Assembly: GCF_042643265.1 (NCBI RefSeq)
Contig: NZ_JBHRRZ010000012.1
Span: 90,631 to 154,630, forward strand
Direction of reading: 5' to 3'
Length of the DNA stretch: 64,000 nucleotides
Source of the DNA: Virgibacillus_O sediminis
Lineage (GTDB): Bacteria > Bacillota > Bacilli > Bacillales > Amphibacillaceae
The notes under the pieces were generated by a model. That model saw only the letters and a list, made by a program, of their open reading frames with translations, had not been told where the DNA came from and made no database searches. This document shows positions 1 to 8,258 of this stretch, in pieces (the first letter of the stretch is position 1; each line of letters starts with the position of its first letter). Position numbers and translations under genes: made by a program.

Positions 1-1
1 A

Positions 2-535
2 AAAGTTATTAAACTGACAAATGAACTCACCGTCGGCGAAGCAAAATCCAATGATATTTATATGGGACCCGTTGTCGACCAAAGTGCTTATGACAAAATT
101 ATGGAATATATTGAAATCGGAAAAGAAGAAGGCCGCCTTGTTGCAGGTGGTGAAGGTGACGATTCCAAAGGTTTCTTCATCCAACCAACTGCATTCGCTG
201 ATGTGGATATCGATGCACGGATTATGCAGGAGGAAATCTTCGGGCCTGTCGTTGCTTTCGCTAAAGCAAGAGACTTTGACCATGCCCTGGAACTCGCAAA
301 TAACTCAGAGTACGGCTTAACAGGTGCGGTCATCACCAACAACCGTGCCCATATCAACCAAGCAACCATGGAGTTCCATGTTGGTAATTTATACTTCAAC
401 CGTAATTGCACAGGCGCCATCGTCGGTTATCATCCATTTGGCGGATTTAAGATGTCAGGAACCGACTCCAAAGCAGGTGGGCCAGACTATTTAACACTTC
501 ACATGCTGGCCAGAACCGTTTCAGAAATGTACTAG
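2..535 (+). CDS. rocA: 1-pyrroline-5-carboxylate dehydrogenase, C-terminal part (window edge)
   Basis: This is the C-terminal third of an NAD-dependent aldehyde dehydrogenase that oxidises glutamate gamma-semialdehyde to glutamate, the last step of proline and arginine breakdown. The frame is open from base 2, so the gene starts outside the window and the catalytic cysteine is not visible. The visible part carries the family signature MGPVVDQ, the EEIFGPVV segment, and an HPFGGFKMSGTDSKAGGPDYL-like C terminus typical of the RocA/PruA subfamily. It is followed 79 bases later by rocD on the same strand, which supports the RocA assignment over other aldehyde dehydrogenases. Confidence 0.93.
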   Translation, partial: KVIKLTNELTVGEAKSNDIYMGPVVDQSAYDKIMEYIEIGKEEGRLVAGGEGDDSKGFFIQPTAFADVDIDARIMQEEIFGPVVAFAKARDFDHALELANNSEYGLTGAVITNNRAHINQATMEFHVGNLYFNRNCTGAIVGYHPFGGFKMSGTDSKAGGPDYLTLHMLARTVSEMY

Positions 536-545
536 GATGAAATGC

Positions 546-568
546 GGGTTCCCTCTCACGGGGAACCC
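546..568 (+). terminator. Hairpin between rocA and rocD
   Basis: An 8-bp perfect stem GGGTTCCC / GGGAACCC with a 7-base loop lies directly after the rocA stop. No T-run follows, so it is more likely an mRNA-stabilising or attenuating hairpin inside the operon than a full terminator. Confidence 0.5.
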
Positions 569-614
569 ACGAACTAAAACCACACTCAAGGACCATCTTT
601 AGGAGGATTCAATT

Positions 615-1817
615 ATGACAACAGCTAGTAAAACAAAGGATATTATCGAGCAAACATCGCAATTCGGAGCACAGAATTATCACCCGCTTCCCATCGTCAT
701 TTCAGAGGCAGAAGGCGTGTGGGTAAAAGATCCCGAAGGCAATAAATATATGGATATGTTAAGTGCATACTCTGCTGTTAACCAAGGTCATAGAAACCCA
801 AAAATTATCGAGGCATTAAAGAAGCAGGCAGATCGCGTGACCTTGACTTCCCGTGCATTTCATAATGACCAGCTTGGTTCCTTTTACCAAAAAGTCACGG
901 AATTGACCGGTAAAGACATAGTTCTGCCGATGAACACTGGTGCAGAAGCTGTTGAGACAGCTGTTAAGACTGCAAGAAGATGGGCATACGACAGAAAGGG
1001 CATTCCTGAGGGACAGGCGGAAATCATCGCATGTGAAGGTAACTTCCATGGCAGGACAATGACAGCGGTTTCCTTGTCATCCGACCAGGATAACAAACGA
1101 GGATTTGGGCCCATGCTGCCAGGTATCAAGGTGATTCCTTACGGGGACATCAACGCATTAAAAGAAGCCATCACACCCAATACAGCTGGATTTTTACTTG
1201 AACCAATCCAGGGGGAAGCTGGGATTATTATCCCGCCAGAGGGTTTCCTGAAAGAAGCATATGAGGTCTGCAAGGAAGAAAACATATTATTTATTGCAGA
1301 TGAAATACAGGCTGGCCTTGGTCGGTCAGGAAAAATGTTTGCGTGTGACTGGGAAAACGTCCACCCGGATATGTATATTCTTGGAAAAGCACTTGGCGGC
1401 GGAGTGATGCCAATCTCATGTGTAGTTGCTGATGAAGATGTTTTAGGTGTATTCAACCCTGGTTCACACGGTTCAACGTTCGGTGGCAATCCGCTTGCCA
1501 GTGCTGTTGCAGTTGCCGCATTAGAAGTTATTGAAGATGATAAATTAGCAGACCGCTCTCTAGAACTCGGCAACTATTTTCAAAATAAACTAAAGGAAAT
1601 TGATAATCCTGTCATTAAGGAAGTACGAGGAAAAGGTTTGTTTGTAGGGGTGGAATTAGAGCAACCCGCCCGCCCATTCTGTGAAAAGCTGAAAGCAGAG
1701 GGATTGCTCTGTAAAGAAACACATGATACCGTAATTCGTTTTGCACCGCCGCTTATCATAACACAGGAAGAGCTTGATTGGGCCATCGGTAAGATCCAAC
1801 AGGTTTTATCTTCATAA
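615..1817 (+). CDS. rocD: Ornithine aminotransferase
   Basis: PLP-dependent class III aminotransferase of 400 residues, the usual RocD length. It converts ornithine and 2-oxoglutarate to glutamate semialdehyde and glutamate in the cytoplasm. Visible family marks are the GAEAVETA segment near residue 110, the cofactor aspartate in FIADEIQAGLGRSG near 227, the PLP-lysine region ILGKALGGGVMP near 258, and HGSTFGGNPLAS near 287. The start ATG follows AGGAGG by eight bases. The product feeds the neighbouring RocA, and glutamate is then handled by the dehydrogenase encoded next, so the three form an arginine/ornithine catabolic unit. Confidence 0.95.
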   Translation: MTTASKTKDIIEQTSQFGAQNYHPLPIVISEAEGVWVKDPEGNKYMDMLSAYSAVNQGHRNPKIIEALKKQADRVTLTSRAFHNDQLGSFYQKVTELTGKDIVLPMNTGAEAVETAVKTARRWAYDRKGIPEGQAEIIACEGNFHGRTMTAVSLSSDQDNKRGFGPMLPGIKVIPYGDINALKEAITPNTAGFLLEPIQGEAGIIIPPEGFLKEAYEVCKEENILFIADEIQAGLGRSGKMFACDWENVHPDMYILGKALGGGVMPISCVVADEDVLGVFNPGSHGSTFGGNPLASAVAVAALEVIEDDKLADRSLELGNYFQNKLKEIDNPVIKEVRGKGLFVGVELEQPARPFCEKLKAEGLLCKETHDTVIRFAPPLIITQEELDWAIGKIQQVLSS

Positions 1818-1853
1818 TAGGTTTGACTATAACGCTATTCCGAGGTGGATATA

Positions 1854-3140
1854 ATGGGAACTACATCTGTGCTAGAAGAAAAGCATCTAACTGTACAGGA
1901 AGAGTCTTTGGAACTGTTTAATTCGACACAAACGATTATTCATGAGGCTTTGCATTATCTAGGTTATCCGGAGGAAATGTATGAGGTTTTGAAAGAGCCA
2001 TTACGAATGCTTACCGTACGCATCCCTGTCAGAATGGATGATGGAAAAATCAAAGTGTTCACCGGTTATCGCTCCCAGCACAATGATGCAGTAGGCCCCA
2101 CAAAAGGCGGCGTAAGATTTCATCCAGAAGTCAATGAAACAGATGTAAAAGCGTTATCCATGTGGATGAGTTTAAAATGCGGGATTGTCGATTTGCCTTA
2201 TGGCGGTGGGAAAGGCGGAATTGCTTGCGATCCCAGGGAGATGTCTTTCCGTGAACTAGAAGGATTAAGCCGGGGTTATGTTCGCGCGATCAGTCAGGTT
2301 GTCGGTCCAACAAAAGATATACCAGCTCCAGATGTATTCACAAACCCGCAAATCATGGCTTGGATGATGGATGAATACAGTCGTATCCGTGAATTCGATT
2401 CCCCAGGGTTCATCACTGGAAAACCGGTTGTTCTTGGAGGTTCACACGGCCGAGAAACGGCTACAGCAAGAGGGGTAACAATATGTGTGGAAGAAGCAGC
2501 GAAAAAACGTGGAATTGAGTTAACCAATGCTCGGATCGTTATTCAGGGATTTGGAAATGCAGGGAGCTACCTAGCTAAATTCATGCATGATGCTGGTGCA
2601 AAAGTGGTCGGAATATCCGATGCTTATGGGGCACTTTATGATCAGGACGGACTGGATGTTGATTATCTACTCGATCGCCGTGACAGCTATGGAACGGTTA
2701 CCAACTTATTCAATAACAGAATTACGAATGAGGAATTGCTAGAAAAGGAATGTGACATTCTCATCCCTGCTGCGATTGCCAATCAAATCACTAAAAAGAA
2801 TGCGAAAAACATTAAAGCATCTATTGTAGTGGAGGCCGCAAACGGTCCAACAACATTGGAAGCGACCAAAATATTGACTAAACGTGGAATTTTACTTGTT
2901 CCCGATGTGCTCGCAAGCTCCGGTGGTGTGACCGTCTCCTACTTTGAATGGGTGCAGAACAACCAGGGTTATTATTGGGGCGAAGAAGAGATCTTAGCAA
3001 AATTACGTACTGTTCTAGTCGATTCATTCGAAAAAGTTTATACATCTGCTAGTCAGCACCAGGTAGATATGCGTCTAGCAGCCTATATTGTCGGCATCAG
3101 AAAAATGGCAGAGGCCTCCCGTTTTAGAGGATGGGTGTAA
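1854..3140 (+). CDS. rocG: Glutamate dehydrogenase (Glu/Leu/Phe/Val family)
   Basis: NAD-type glutamate dehydrogenase of 428 residues that deaminates glutamate to 2-oxoglutarate and ammonia. The substrate-binding lysine segment KCGIVDLPYGGGKGGI, the APDVFTN motif and the Rossmann GFGNAGS fingerprint are all present, and the C terminus ends RFRGWV as in RocG/GudB. I chose ATG 1854 because GAGGTGG sits just before it at 1842-1848; an in-frame GTG at 1845 lies inside that ribosome binding site. Position after rocA and rocD favours the catabolic RocG role, but RocG and GudB cannot be separated by sequence alone here. Confidence 0.9.
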   Translation: MGTTSVLEEKHLTVQEESLELFNSTQTIIHEALHYLGYPEEMYEVLKEPLRMLTVRIPVRMDDGKIKVFTGYRSQHNDAVGPTKGGVRFHPEVNETDVKALSMWMSLKCGIVDLPYGGGKGGIACDPREMSFRELEGLSRGYVRAISQVVGPTKDIPAPDVFTNPQIMAWMMDEYSRIREFDSPGFITGKPVVLGGSHGRETATARGVTICVEEAAKKRGIELTNARIVIQGFGNAGSYLAKFMHDAGAKVVGISDAYGALYDQDGLDVDYLLDRRDSYGTVTNLFNNRITNEELLEKECDILIPAAIANQITKKNAKNIKASIVVEAANGPTTLEATKILTKRGILLVPDVLASSGGVTVSYFEWVQNNQGYYWGEEEILAKLRTVLVDSFEKVYTSASQHQVDMRLAAYIVGIRKMAEASRFRGWV

Positions 3141-3211
3141 AGGAGCTTTAAAGTCCGAGTGAGAGTTTCCCCAAATTACAGAATAAATTCTTAAACAGGA
3201 AGGGTGAAATT

Positions 3212-3466
3212 ATGAAGGAAGTCTTCCATACGATTTACAGTCCCAGCCATGGTACCGTGGAAAAAGTTTTCATTCAACCAGAGTCATACGTTTATGAATG
3301 GGAAAAATTGTTTTTGATCAGGAGTCATGAACAAAAGGAAAAGGAAGTGTGTATAGGAGTAAGCGGAACTGTCAGTTCTGTGGAAATTTCAGTGGGCCAA
3401 GAGGGAAGCCCTGATACACCTTTAGCTATCATTAAAGATGATTTGCAAATAACCGGTAGTGATTGA
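3212..3466 (+). CDS. Small biotinyl/lipoyl-like barrel protein without attachment lysine
   Basis: Eighty-four-residue protein with a good ribosome binding site (GGAAGGGTG) and the same strand as the roc genes. Its second half, GVSGTVSSVEISVGQEG followed by DTPLAII, matches the closing strands of a biotinyl/lipoyl carrier domain (SGTVKEILVKEGD...PLL-like), and the first half repeats the pattern (SHGTVEKVFI). The MKM-type lysine motif that carries biotin or lipoate is absent; HEQKEKEV stands at the equivalent turn. It is therefore probably a barrel-sandwich scaffold or regulatory subunit, not a classical carrier. Function is unknown. Confidence 0.65.
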   Translation: MKEVFHTIYSPSHGTVEKVFIQPESYVYEWEKLFLIRSHEQKEKEVCIGVSGTVSSVEISVGQEGSPDTPLAIIKDDLQITGSD

Positions 3467-3473
3467 TCTCCTT

Positions 3474-3510
3474 GTTGGTAGGGGAATGGAATTTATGCTC
3501 CCCCACCAAC
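3474..3510. terminator. Hairpin after the roc cluster
   Basis: GTTGGT-A-GGGG pairs with CCCC-C-ACCAAC across a 14-base loop just after the small barrel protein. It is the first of two hairpins separating the convergent roc cluster and the minus-strand kinase gene. Confidence 0.5.
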
Positions 3511-3543
3511 CTAATTATATAGAGAGACTCCATGTAAACAACT

Positions 3544-3588
3544 GAGGGTCCAACCAAATGCAAGGCCTCTGCACTTGGTTGGGCCCTC
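3544..3588. terminator. Long bidirectional hairpin between convergent genes
   Basis: A 19-base arm at 3544-3562 (GAGGGTCCAACCAAATGCA) pairs with 3570-3588 with only two mismatches and a 7-base loop. It lies midway between convergent transcription units and probably ends both. Confidence 0.65.
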
Positions 3589-3632
3589 GCCATTCTCTTC
3601 CCCTCCACCATTTCAAGGCAATACAAATATTC

Positions 3633-4679
3633 TTAAAGCAGCTTATTATCCTTCGCTTCTTCCGCCATTTCTATCAAGTTATTAACCCCTTGCTGCAGGG
3701 TCGAAAAGCGATCATCTTTCACCTCGCCGATTTCCCATCGGTGATAGAGCTGCTGCATAATGCCCGCCAGCTTATAGAATCCGAATGTTAAATAGAAATC
3801 CATATTGGAGACATCCATGCCGGAAACTTTCGTATACCTCTCTAAAAATTCTCTTCGGCTGTAGAAGCCCGGCATACTGGTAATGGAAGAAATTCCAGTA
3901 TAGGGGTCCCCCTCTCCGCTCCAATAGGCAAGCGTGGAACCAAGATCTGTCAGCGGATCGCCAATCGTAGCCATTTCCCAGTCAAAAACACCGATAATTT
4001 TACCGGGGTCATCCCGGTCGAACATCATATTGTTCAATTTAAAGTCATTGTGAATGACCGAAACCTTATTGTTTTCAGGGATATTATCGGCCAGCCACTT
4101 CTCCAAATCTTCCACGTTCCGAAGGCCGCTAGTTTTAGCCCGATCCAGTCTTTTTTTCCATCCGACTACCTGTCTCTCCACATAGCCATCTGGTTTCCCA
4201 AGGCTTTCTAAGCCAGCTTCCTTAACATCGATGTTCTGCAGCTGGGAAAGTGCTGCAATAATTGCTTCTGACATTTGTTTACCAACATCTGGATAATTGC
4301 CAAACTCCTCAGGGATTTCCCTATCCACTACCACGCCATCTTTCTTTTCCATAAGATAGAAATGCTTATCCATAATTTCATCGTCTTCACTGTAAATATA
4401 CGGTTTCGGGGCATACGGATAGACAGGATGAATTTTTTCTAAAATCCGGTACTCCCGCTGCATATCATGCGCCTTCGGAGGAATGTAGCCAAATGGCGGC
4501 CTTCTGAGCACCGCTTTCCAATCCCCTATTTGTATCATATAGGTCAAATTGGAAAATCCTTCTGTGAATTTTTGAACCCTCATTTCCCGATCAGGTAAAC
4601 CTTCTATATGTGCACGCAAGTATTTCTCCACGTTGGCCCAATCTATTGCATGCACTGTTTTTTCCCTTTTCATAGGCAA
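3633..4679 (-). CDS. APH-like kinase, putative 4-hydroxyacyl-CoA kinase (1)
   Basis: Phosphotransferase of the aminoglycoside-phosphotransferase/ACAD10-11 kinase family, 348 residues. The catalytic loop VIHNDFKLNNMMFD and the metal-binding GVFDWEMATIGDPLTDLG are intact, and an RRPPFG glycine-type loop lies in the N lobe. Neighbours are an enoyl-CoA hydratase and acyl-CoA genes, not antibiotic resistance genes. Known relatives are LvaA of Pseudomonas putida, which phosphorylates 4-hydroxyvaleryl-CoA, and the kinase domain of animal ACAD10/11. A similar role on a hydroxyacyl-CoA is inferred. TTG 4679 is chosen because GGAGGTG lies eight bases upstream; ATG 4673 is an alternative. Confidence 0.8.
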   Translation of the reverse strand: MPMKREKTVHAIDWANVEKYLRAHIEGLPDREMRVQKFTEGFSNLTYMIQIGDWKAVLRRPPFGYIPPKAHDMQREYRILEKIHPVYPYAPKPYIYSEDDEIMDKHFYLMEKKDGVVVDREIPEEFGNYPDVGKQMSEAIIAALSQLQNIDVKEAGLESLGKPDGYVERQVVGWKKRLDRAKTSGLRNVEDLEKWLADNIPENNKVSVIHNDFKLNNMMFDRDDPGKIIGVFDWEMATIGDPLTDLGSTLAYWSGEGDPYTGISSITSMPGFYSRREFLERYTKVSGMDVSNMDFYLTFGFYKLAGIMQQLYHRWEIGEVKDDRFSTLQQGVNNLIEMAEEAKDNKLL

Positions 4680-4745
4680 GTGACGTGCACCTCCATCTTT
4701 ACTGGCTACCTACTACCCTAAGATTAAACTAGTAAGCTTTCCATT

Positions 4746-5513
4746 TTATTTATGAGTAAAAACTGGCTGGCGCTTTTCGATAAAGGCACGGACCCCTTCT
4801 TTCGCGTCATCGGTAACAAAAAGTTCATCAAATAATTGTTTTTCCAATCGCAATCCCTCTTCTAAAGGGAGATTGCTTCCCTTGTTGATCAGGTGCTTTA
4901 TCCGGCTTAATGACTGCAGTGACTTTCCGGCAAATTTCCGGGCAAGTTCTTCCGCTTCCCTGCCGCCATTTCCTTTGCCAACGACTTGATCCACTATCCC
5001 TATCCTGTATGCTTCGACTGCCGTCAGTAATTCCCCTGTGAACATAATCTCCTTCGCTTTGGAAGCACCGATCAGTCTGGGAAGACGCTGTGTTCCACCC
5101 GCACCTGGAAGCAGACCAAGGTTCACTTCAGGCAGGCCCACCTTTATGTGATCCTCCGCAATCCGGATATCACATACCAATGCAAGCTCCAATCCTCCAC
5201 CAAGTGTGAAACCATTCAGCAGGGCTATAGTCGGTTTCGGGATATTTTCAATCTTTGAAAATACCTCGTGGACATCTATTTCATCTTTTTGTTTACCTCT
5301 ATCAGGAAACTCTTTTATATCCGCACCAGCCATGAATGCACGTTCCCCTGCCCCCCGCAAAATAATGGAGATGACTTCCCTGTCTTCTTTTAACTCATTG
5401 AATACTTCATCCAATTCCTTTGCCACTTTATTACTCAAAACATTCATTGGCGGATTATCGATCACGACGGTCGCAATTCCATTCTCTTTTGTCACAGACA
5501 GCAACTCTGCCAT
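4746..5513 (-). CDS. Enoyl-CoA hydratase/isomerase family protein
   Basis: Crotonase-fold protein of 255 residues that would hydrate enoyl-CoA in the cytoplasm. It shows the oxyanion-hole segment AFMAGADIKEF near residue 60, NGFTLGGGLELALVCDIRIA near 100, and the second acid region GLLPGAGGTQRLPRLIG near 133. Both hydratase glutamates appear to be in place (GGGLELAL and LPEVNLGLL). The gene is upstream of an APH-like kinase and downstream of a TetR gene, with its own putative operator at 5563-5578. The substrate is unknown. Confidence 0.9.
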   Translation of the reverse strand: MAELLSVTKENGIATVVIDNPPMNVLSNKVAKELDEVFNELKEDREVISIILRGAGERAFMAGADIKEFPDRGKQKDEIDVHEVFSKIENIPKPTIALLNGFTLGGGLELALVCDIRIAEDHIKVGLPEVNLGLLPGAGGTQRLPRLIGASKAKEIMFTGELLTAVEAYRIGIVDQVVGKGNGGREAEELARKFAGKSLQSLSRIKHLINKGSNLPLEEGLRLEKQLFDELFVTDDAKEGVRAFIEKRQPVFTHK

Positions 5514-5562
5514 TTAACCACTCCTCAGGTCTGGAAAATTATTTTGAACGCAGCATTTAATT

Positions 5563-5578
5563 TTGAATATAAATTCAA
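5563..5578. promoter_or_regulatory. Dyad TTGAAT-ATAA-ATTCAA, candidate TetR operator
   Basis: Perfect 6-bp inverted repeat with a 4-bp spacer in the short gap upstream of the enoyl-CoA hydratase and downstream of the TetR gene. Single TTGAAT/ATTCAA half sites recur at the TetR promoter and at the 14.9-kb promoter. Assignment to the TetR protein is inference. Confidence 0.4.
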
Positions 5579-5681
5579 CCAAAAGGCATACGTTTTTAAG
5601 GCCAGTCTTACATGGAAGGTCCATCCTTTTCATGTCCCCCTTCCTCTAAGCTGACAGGAAAGAAGCCGGTCAGAATGTCAT

Positions 5682-6278
5682 TCAATTTTCCGGCTTTTTA
5701 AGTATTCTCATAAGGTATTCGGATATGGAATCAGCGATTTCTTTTTGGTCTTTTTCCCCTTCGGATTTGTACCACTGGATGACCCAGTTCATCGCTCCCA
5801 AGATGATATTCCGGGCAATCTTAATGTCAACGTTGTCAAAATACCCTGAATCGATTCCTTCCAAAATTATTTCATCCAACCCTTCCGCATAAAGGGACCG
5901 CAGCTCTAGGATGGTATCTAGTTGTTCTCCCTCGAAGAACTGCTCTGGTTTCATCCCTGCCTCAAAGCCAAACCGCTCAGTTATTAGGTAATCTATATGG
6001 GCGGCCATAATTCTCCGTAATTTTTCCTCTGTGGCCGGAACTTCCATCTTAATCGCTTTCATATTTTCTATACTTCTTTCCAGAAGCATCTTATAACTTT
6101 GATACAGCAGATCCTGTTTATCTTTAAAATAATAATAAACAGATCCCTTGGTCATAAGGAGTTTAGCTGCAATATCCTCCATGGTAGTAGCATGGTAGCC
6201 TTTCTCGGCAATGATAGTAACAGCCGATTTCAGAATCTCCTCTTTCTTCTTCGCTGTTTTTTGTGCCCGCAACGACAA
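5682..6278 (-). CDS. TetR/AcrR family regulator (FadR-like)
   Basis: One-component repressor with an N-terminal TetR helix-turn-helix (AEKGYHATTMEDIAAKL, then KGSVYYYFKDKQDLLYQ) and a C-terminal ligand domain, 198 residues from the start chosen. The context of acyl-CoA genes suggests an acyl-CoA or pathway ligand, as for FadR of Bacillus. An in-frame ATG at 6308 has no ribosome binding site and lies only six bases past the predicted transcription start; TTG 6278 is preceded by AAAGGAG at the right distance and is preferred. It has its own promoter at 6321-6349. Confidence 0.85.
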   Translation of the reverse strand: MSLRAQKTAKKKEEILKSAVTIIAEKGYHATTMEDIAAKLLMTKGSVYYYFKDKQDLLYQSYKMLLERSIENMKAIKMEVPATEEKLRRIMAAHIDYLITERFGFEAGMKPEQFFEGEQLDTILELRSLYAEGLDEIILEGIDSGYFDNVDIKIARNIILGAMNWVIQWYKSEGEKDQKEIADSISEYLMRILKKPEN

Positions 6279-6320
6279 TTTCCTCACTCCTTTGGCAAAT
6301 TCAGACATATACTTATATTC

Positions 6321-6349
6321 ATTCTAGCCGTTCATTATTTTATCGTCAA
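6321..6349 (-). promoter_or_regulatory. Sigma-A promoter of the TetR gene
   Basis: TTGACG (6344-6349) and TAGAAT (6321-6326) on the minus strand are separated by 17 bases. This lets the TetR gene and the downstream hydratase and kinase be transcribed apart from the TRAP genes. Confidence 0.65.
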
Positions 6350-6381
6350 TTTAACATTCAAAAGATTGTATCGAAAGGGAG

Positions 6382-7665
6382 CTAGTTAAGTAATTCAGGG
6401 AGGAATAATGATAGTTGCGGAATATACGTGATGATTAGCATGGTGATAATTAGAGCTCCTAGTATTGGGAATAAATACTTGAACGTTCGCTCAAACGGAA
6501 GGTCAGAAATTCGTGAGGCGACAAACAAATTAATCCCCATAGGAGGGGTCAACTGCCCCAAAGTTAAATTAATACTGGCAATAATGCCGAAATGAAGAGG
6601 ATCTACACCTAAATGCAGAGCAATGGGAATGAGAATGGGAACAAAAATCATTAATGCGGAAACTGTCTCCATAAACATACCGACAATTAGTAAAAAAACA
6701 CTTATGACTAATAGCATGATAAAAGGATTTGTTGTAATTCCTGCTATAAATTGGGAGAGTTGATTAGGGATCTGCTCCAGTGATAATATCCTCCCAAATA
6801 ATGCTGCCACCCCGACCAGAATCATTATCCCTCCACTGACAGCTGAGGCATTCATGAAAATGGATGGAATATCTTTGAAGTTAATCTCTTTATGGATAAA
6901 TAAGCTAACTAGTAAACTATAGAACACCGCAATAACCGCTGCCTCTGTGGGTGTGAAGACTCCTCCATAAATCCCTCCCAGAACCACTATAGGAGCTAAT
7001 AAGGCAAACTTAGCTTCATTTAGTGATTTCACTACATCGTTGAAGGTCTTCTTTTCTGTACCTGTATAGTTCTCCTTTTTGCTGATGAAATAGTTTACAA
7101 TAATTAGTGTCAACCCAATCATCATACCTGGGATAATACCTGCAATGAATAAGTCGCCAATAGAGACATTTGCTAACACGCCGTACAGAATGAATAGTAT
7201 ACTCGGTGGAATAATCGGTCCCATGGATCCTGCGCTTGCCACCAAAGAAGTGGAATACTCCTTGGAATAGCCTCTTTCTATCATATACGGAAGCATAATT
7301 CCCCCTATTACGGCTACAGTAGCGGGGCCTGATCCTGAGATTGCCGCAAATATAAAACTGGTAATAACCGTAATAATTCCCAGTCCTCCCGTGAAGGAAC
7401 CAACCAGCGTCTCCACAAATTGAATGAGCCTTTTAGCTATTCCCCCTTTGCTCATAATATCACCGGCCAGGATAAATAAAGGAATTGCTATCAGCGGAAG
7501 TGAGTCACTTGCTGTGAAAGAAGCGGTAAGATACATATCAATAGTAGCCATATTGTTCACAAGCAGTACGGCAAGGCTTGAAATACCCAGGGCTATTGCT
7601 ACCGGCATGTTTGTCGCAATAAGGAGAAAAAATAAGCCAAACAACATTAATAAAGTAAATAGCAA
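6382..7665 (-). CDS. TRAP transporter large permease subunit (DctM family)
   Basis: Very hydrophobic 427-residue protein with about twelve membrane segments and the DctM signature region (GPATVAVIGGIMLPYMIERGYSKEYS, then GSMGPIIPPS). It forms the cation-coupled channel of a tripartite transporter for organic acids. It is the last gene of the P-Q-M set here, starting 16 bases after the small permease. TTG 7665 follows GAGGTG. The substrate cannot be read from the sequence, but the operon context of CoA ligase and kinase points to a carboxylic acid used by this cluster. Confidence 0.92.
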   Translation of the reverse strand: MLFTLLMLFGLFFLLIATNMPVAIALGISSLAVLLVNNMATIDMYLTASFTASDSLPLIAIPLFILAGDIMSKGGIAKRLIQFVETLVGSFTGGLGIITVITSFIFAAISGSGPATVAVIGGIMLPYMIERGYSKEYSTSLVASAGSMGPIIPPSILFILYGVLANVSIGDLFIAGIIPGMMIGLTLIIVNYFISKKENYTGTEKKTFNDVVKSLNEAKFALLAPIVVLGGIYGGVFTPTEAAVIAVFYSLLVSLFIHKEINFKDIPSIFMNASAVSGGIMILVGVAALFGRILSLEQIPNQLSQFIAGITTNPFIMLLVISVFLLIVGMFMETVSALMIFVPILIPIALHLGVDPLHFGIIASINLTLGQLTPPMGINLFVASRISDLPFERTFKYLFPILGALIITMLIITYIPQLSLFLPELLN

Positions 7666-7681
7666 CTAACTCACCTCGAAT

Positions 7682-8164
7682 CTAACTTCCTGACTTAATA
7701 TCTTTAAAGGCCAAGTATTCTGTCTGCAATAGTCTCATTGCCATTAGCGCATAACCAATTGGTATGGATAGATAGATCACACCAACCGGAATTCTCATTG
7801 CTGATGATAAATTTGTGCTATCCTGCAACATGCCAATACTGTATTGAAAACCCATAAATGCAATAAATAATGAAAAAAGAAACCAAAGCAGATTACCCAG
7901 GAACTTTAGGTGGGGACGAATTTTCTTCGGCCATACTAATATAAATGCTTCGATTCGAATGTGAGTTTTTTCCACAATTGCGTAGCTTGAAGAAATGAAG
8001 ATAAACCAAATAAAGAGATACCGGGATAATTCAGAAGCAATACGAAAGGAATCGTTGAATATATACCTTGCTACAATTTCCATACCCATAACAATAGTGA
8101 TAAGGGACAGTAACACGAAACATATATATCCTTCTATTGGTGTCTTCTTCCATACCTTCACCAA
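7682..8164 (-). CDS. TRAP transporter small permease subunit (DctQ family)
   Basis: A 160-residue membrane protein with four predicted helices and the DctQ pattern MGMEIVARYIFNDSFRIASEL, followed by the usual LFIWFIFISSSYAI and KTHIRIE segments. It links the binding protein to the large permease. It sits between DctP and DctM on the same strand. The start is TTG 8164 or the adjacent GTG, both after GGGAGGTG. Confidence 0.9.
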   Translation of the reverse strand: MVKVWKKTPIEGYICFVLLSLITIVMGMEIVARYIFNDSFRIASELSRYLFIWFIFISSSYAIVEKTHIRIEAFILVWPKKIRPHLKFLGNLLWFLFSLFIAFMGFQYSIGMLQDSTNLSSAMRIPVGVIYLSIPIGYALMAMRLLQTEYLAFKDIKSGS

Positions 8165-8192
8165 GGATTCACCTCCCTTAAGTAGTTGCCGA

Positions 8193-8234
8193 AAATCTCT
8201 TCACAGAGATTTTTATTTCGTCTCTGTGGAGAGA
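8193..8234 (-). terminator. Two tandem hairpins between dctP and dctQ
   Basis: AAATCTCT-TCAC-AGAGATTT at 8193-8212 and TCTCT-GTGG-AGAGA at 8221-8234 lie in the 94-base gap between the binding protein and the small permease. Such intercistronic hairpins commonly keep binding protein levels above permease levels. Confidence 0.5.
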
Positions 8235-8258
8235 TATTTCTAACGGCTTGCTACATAA

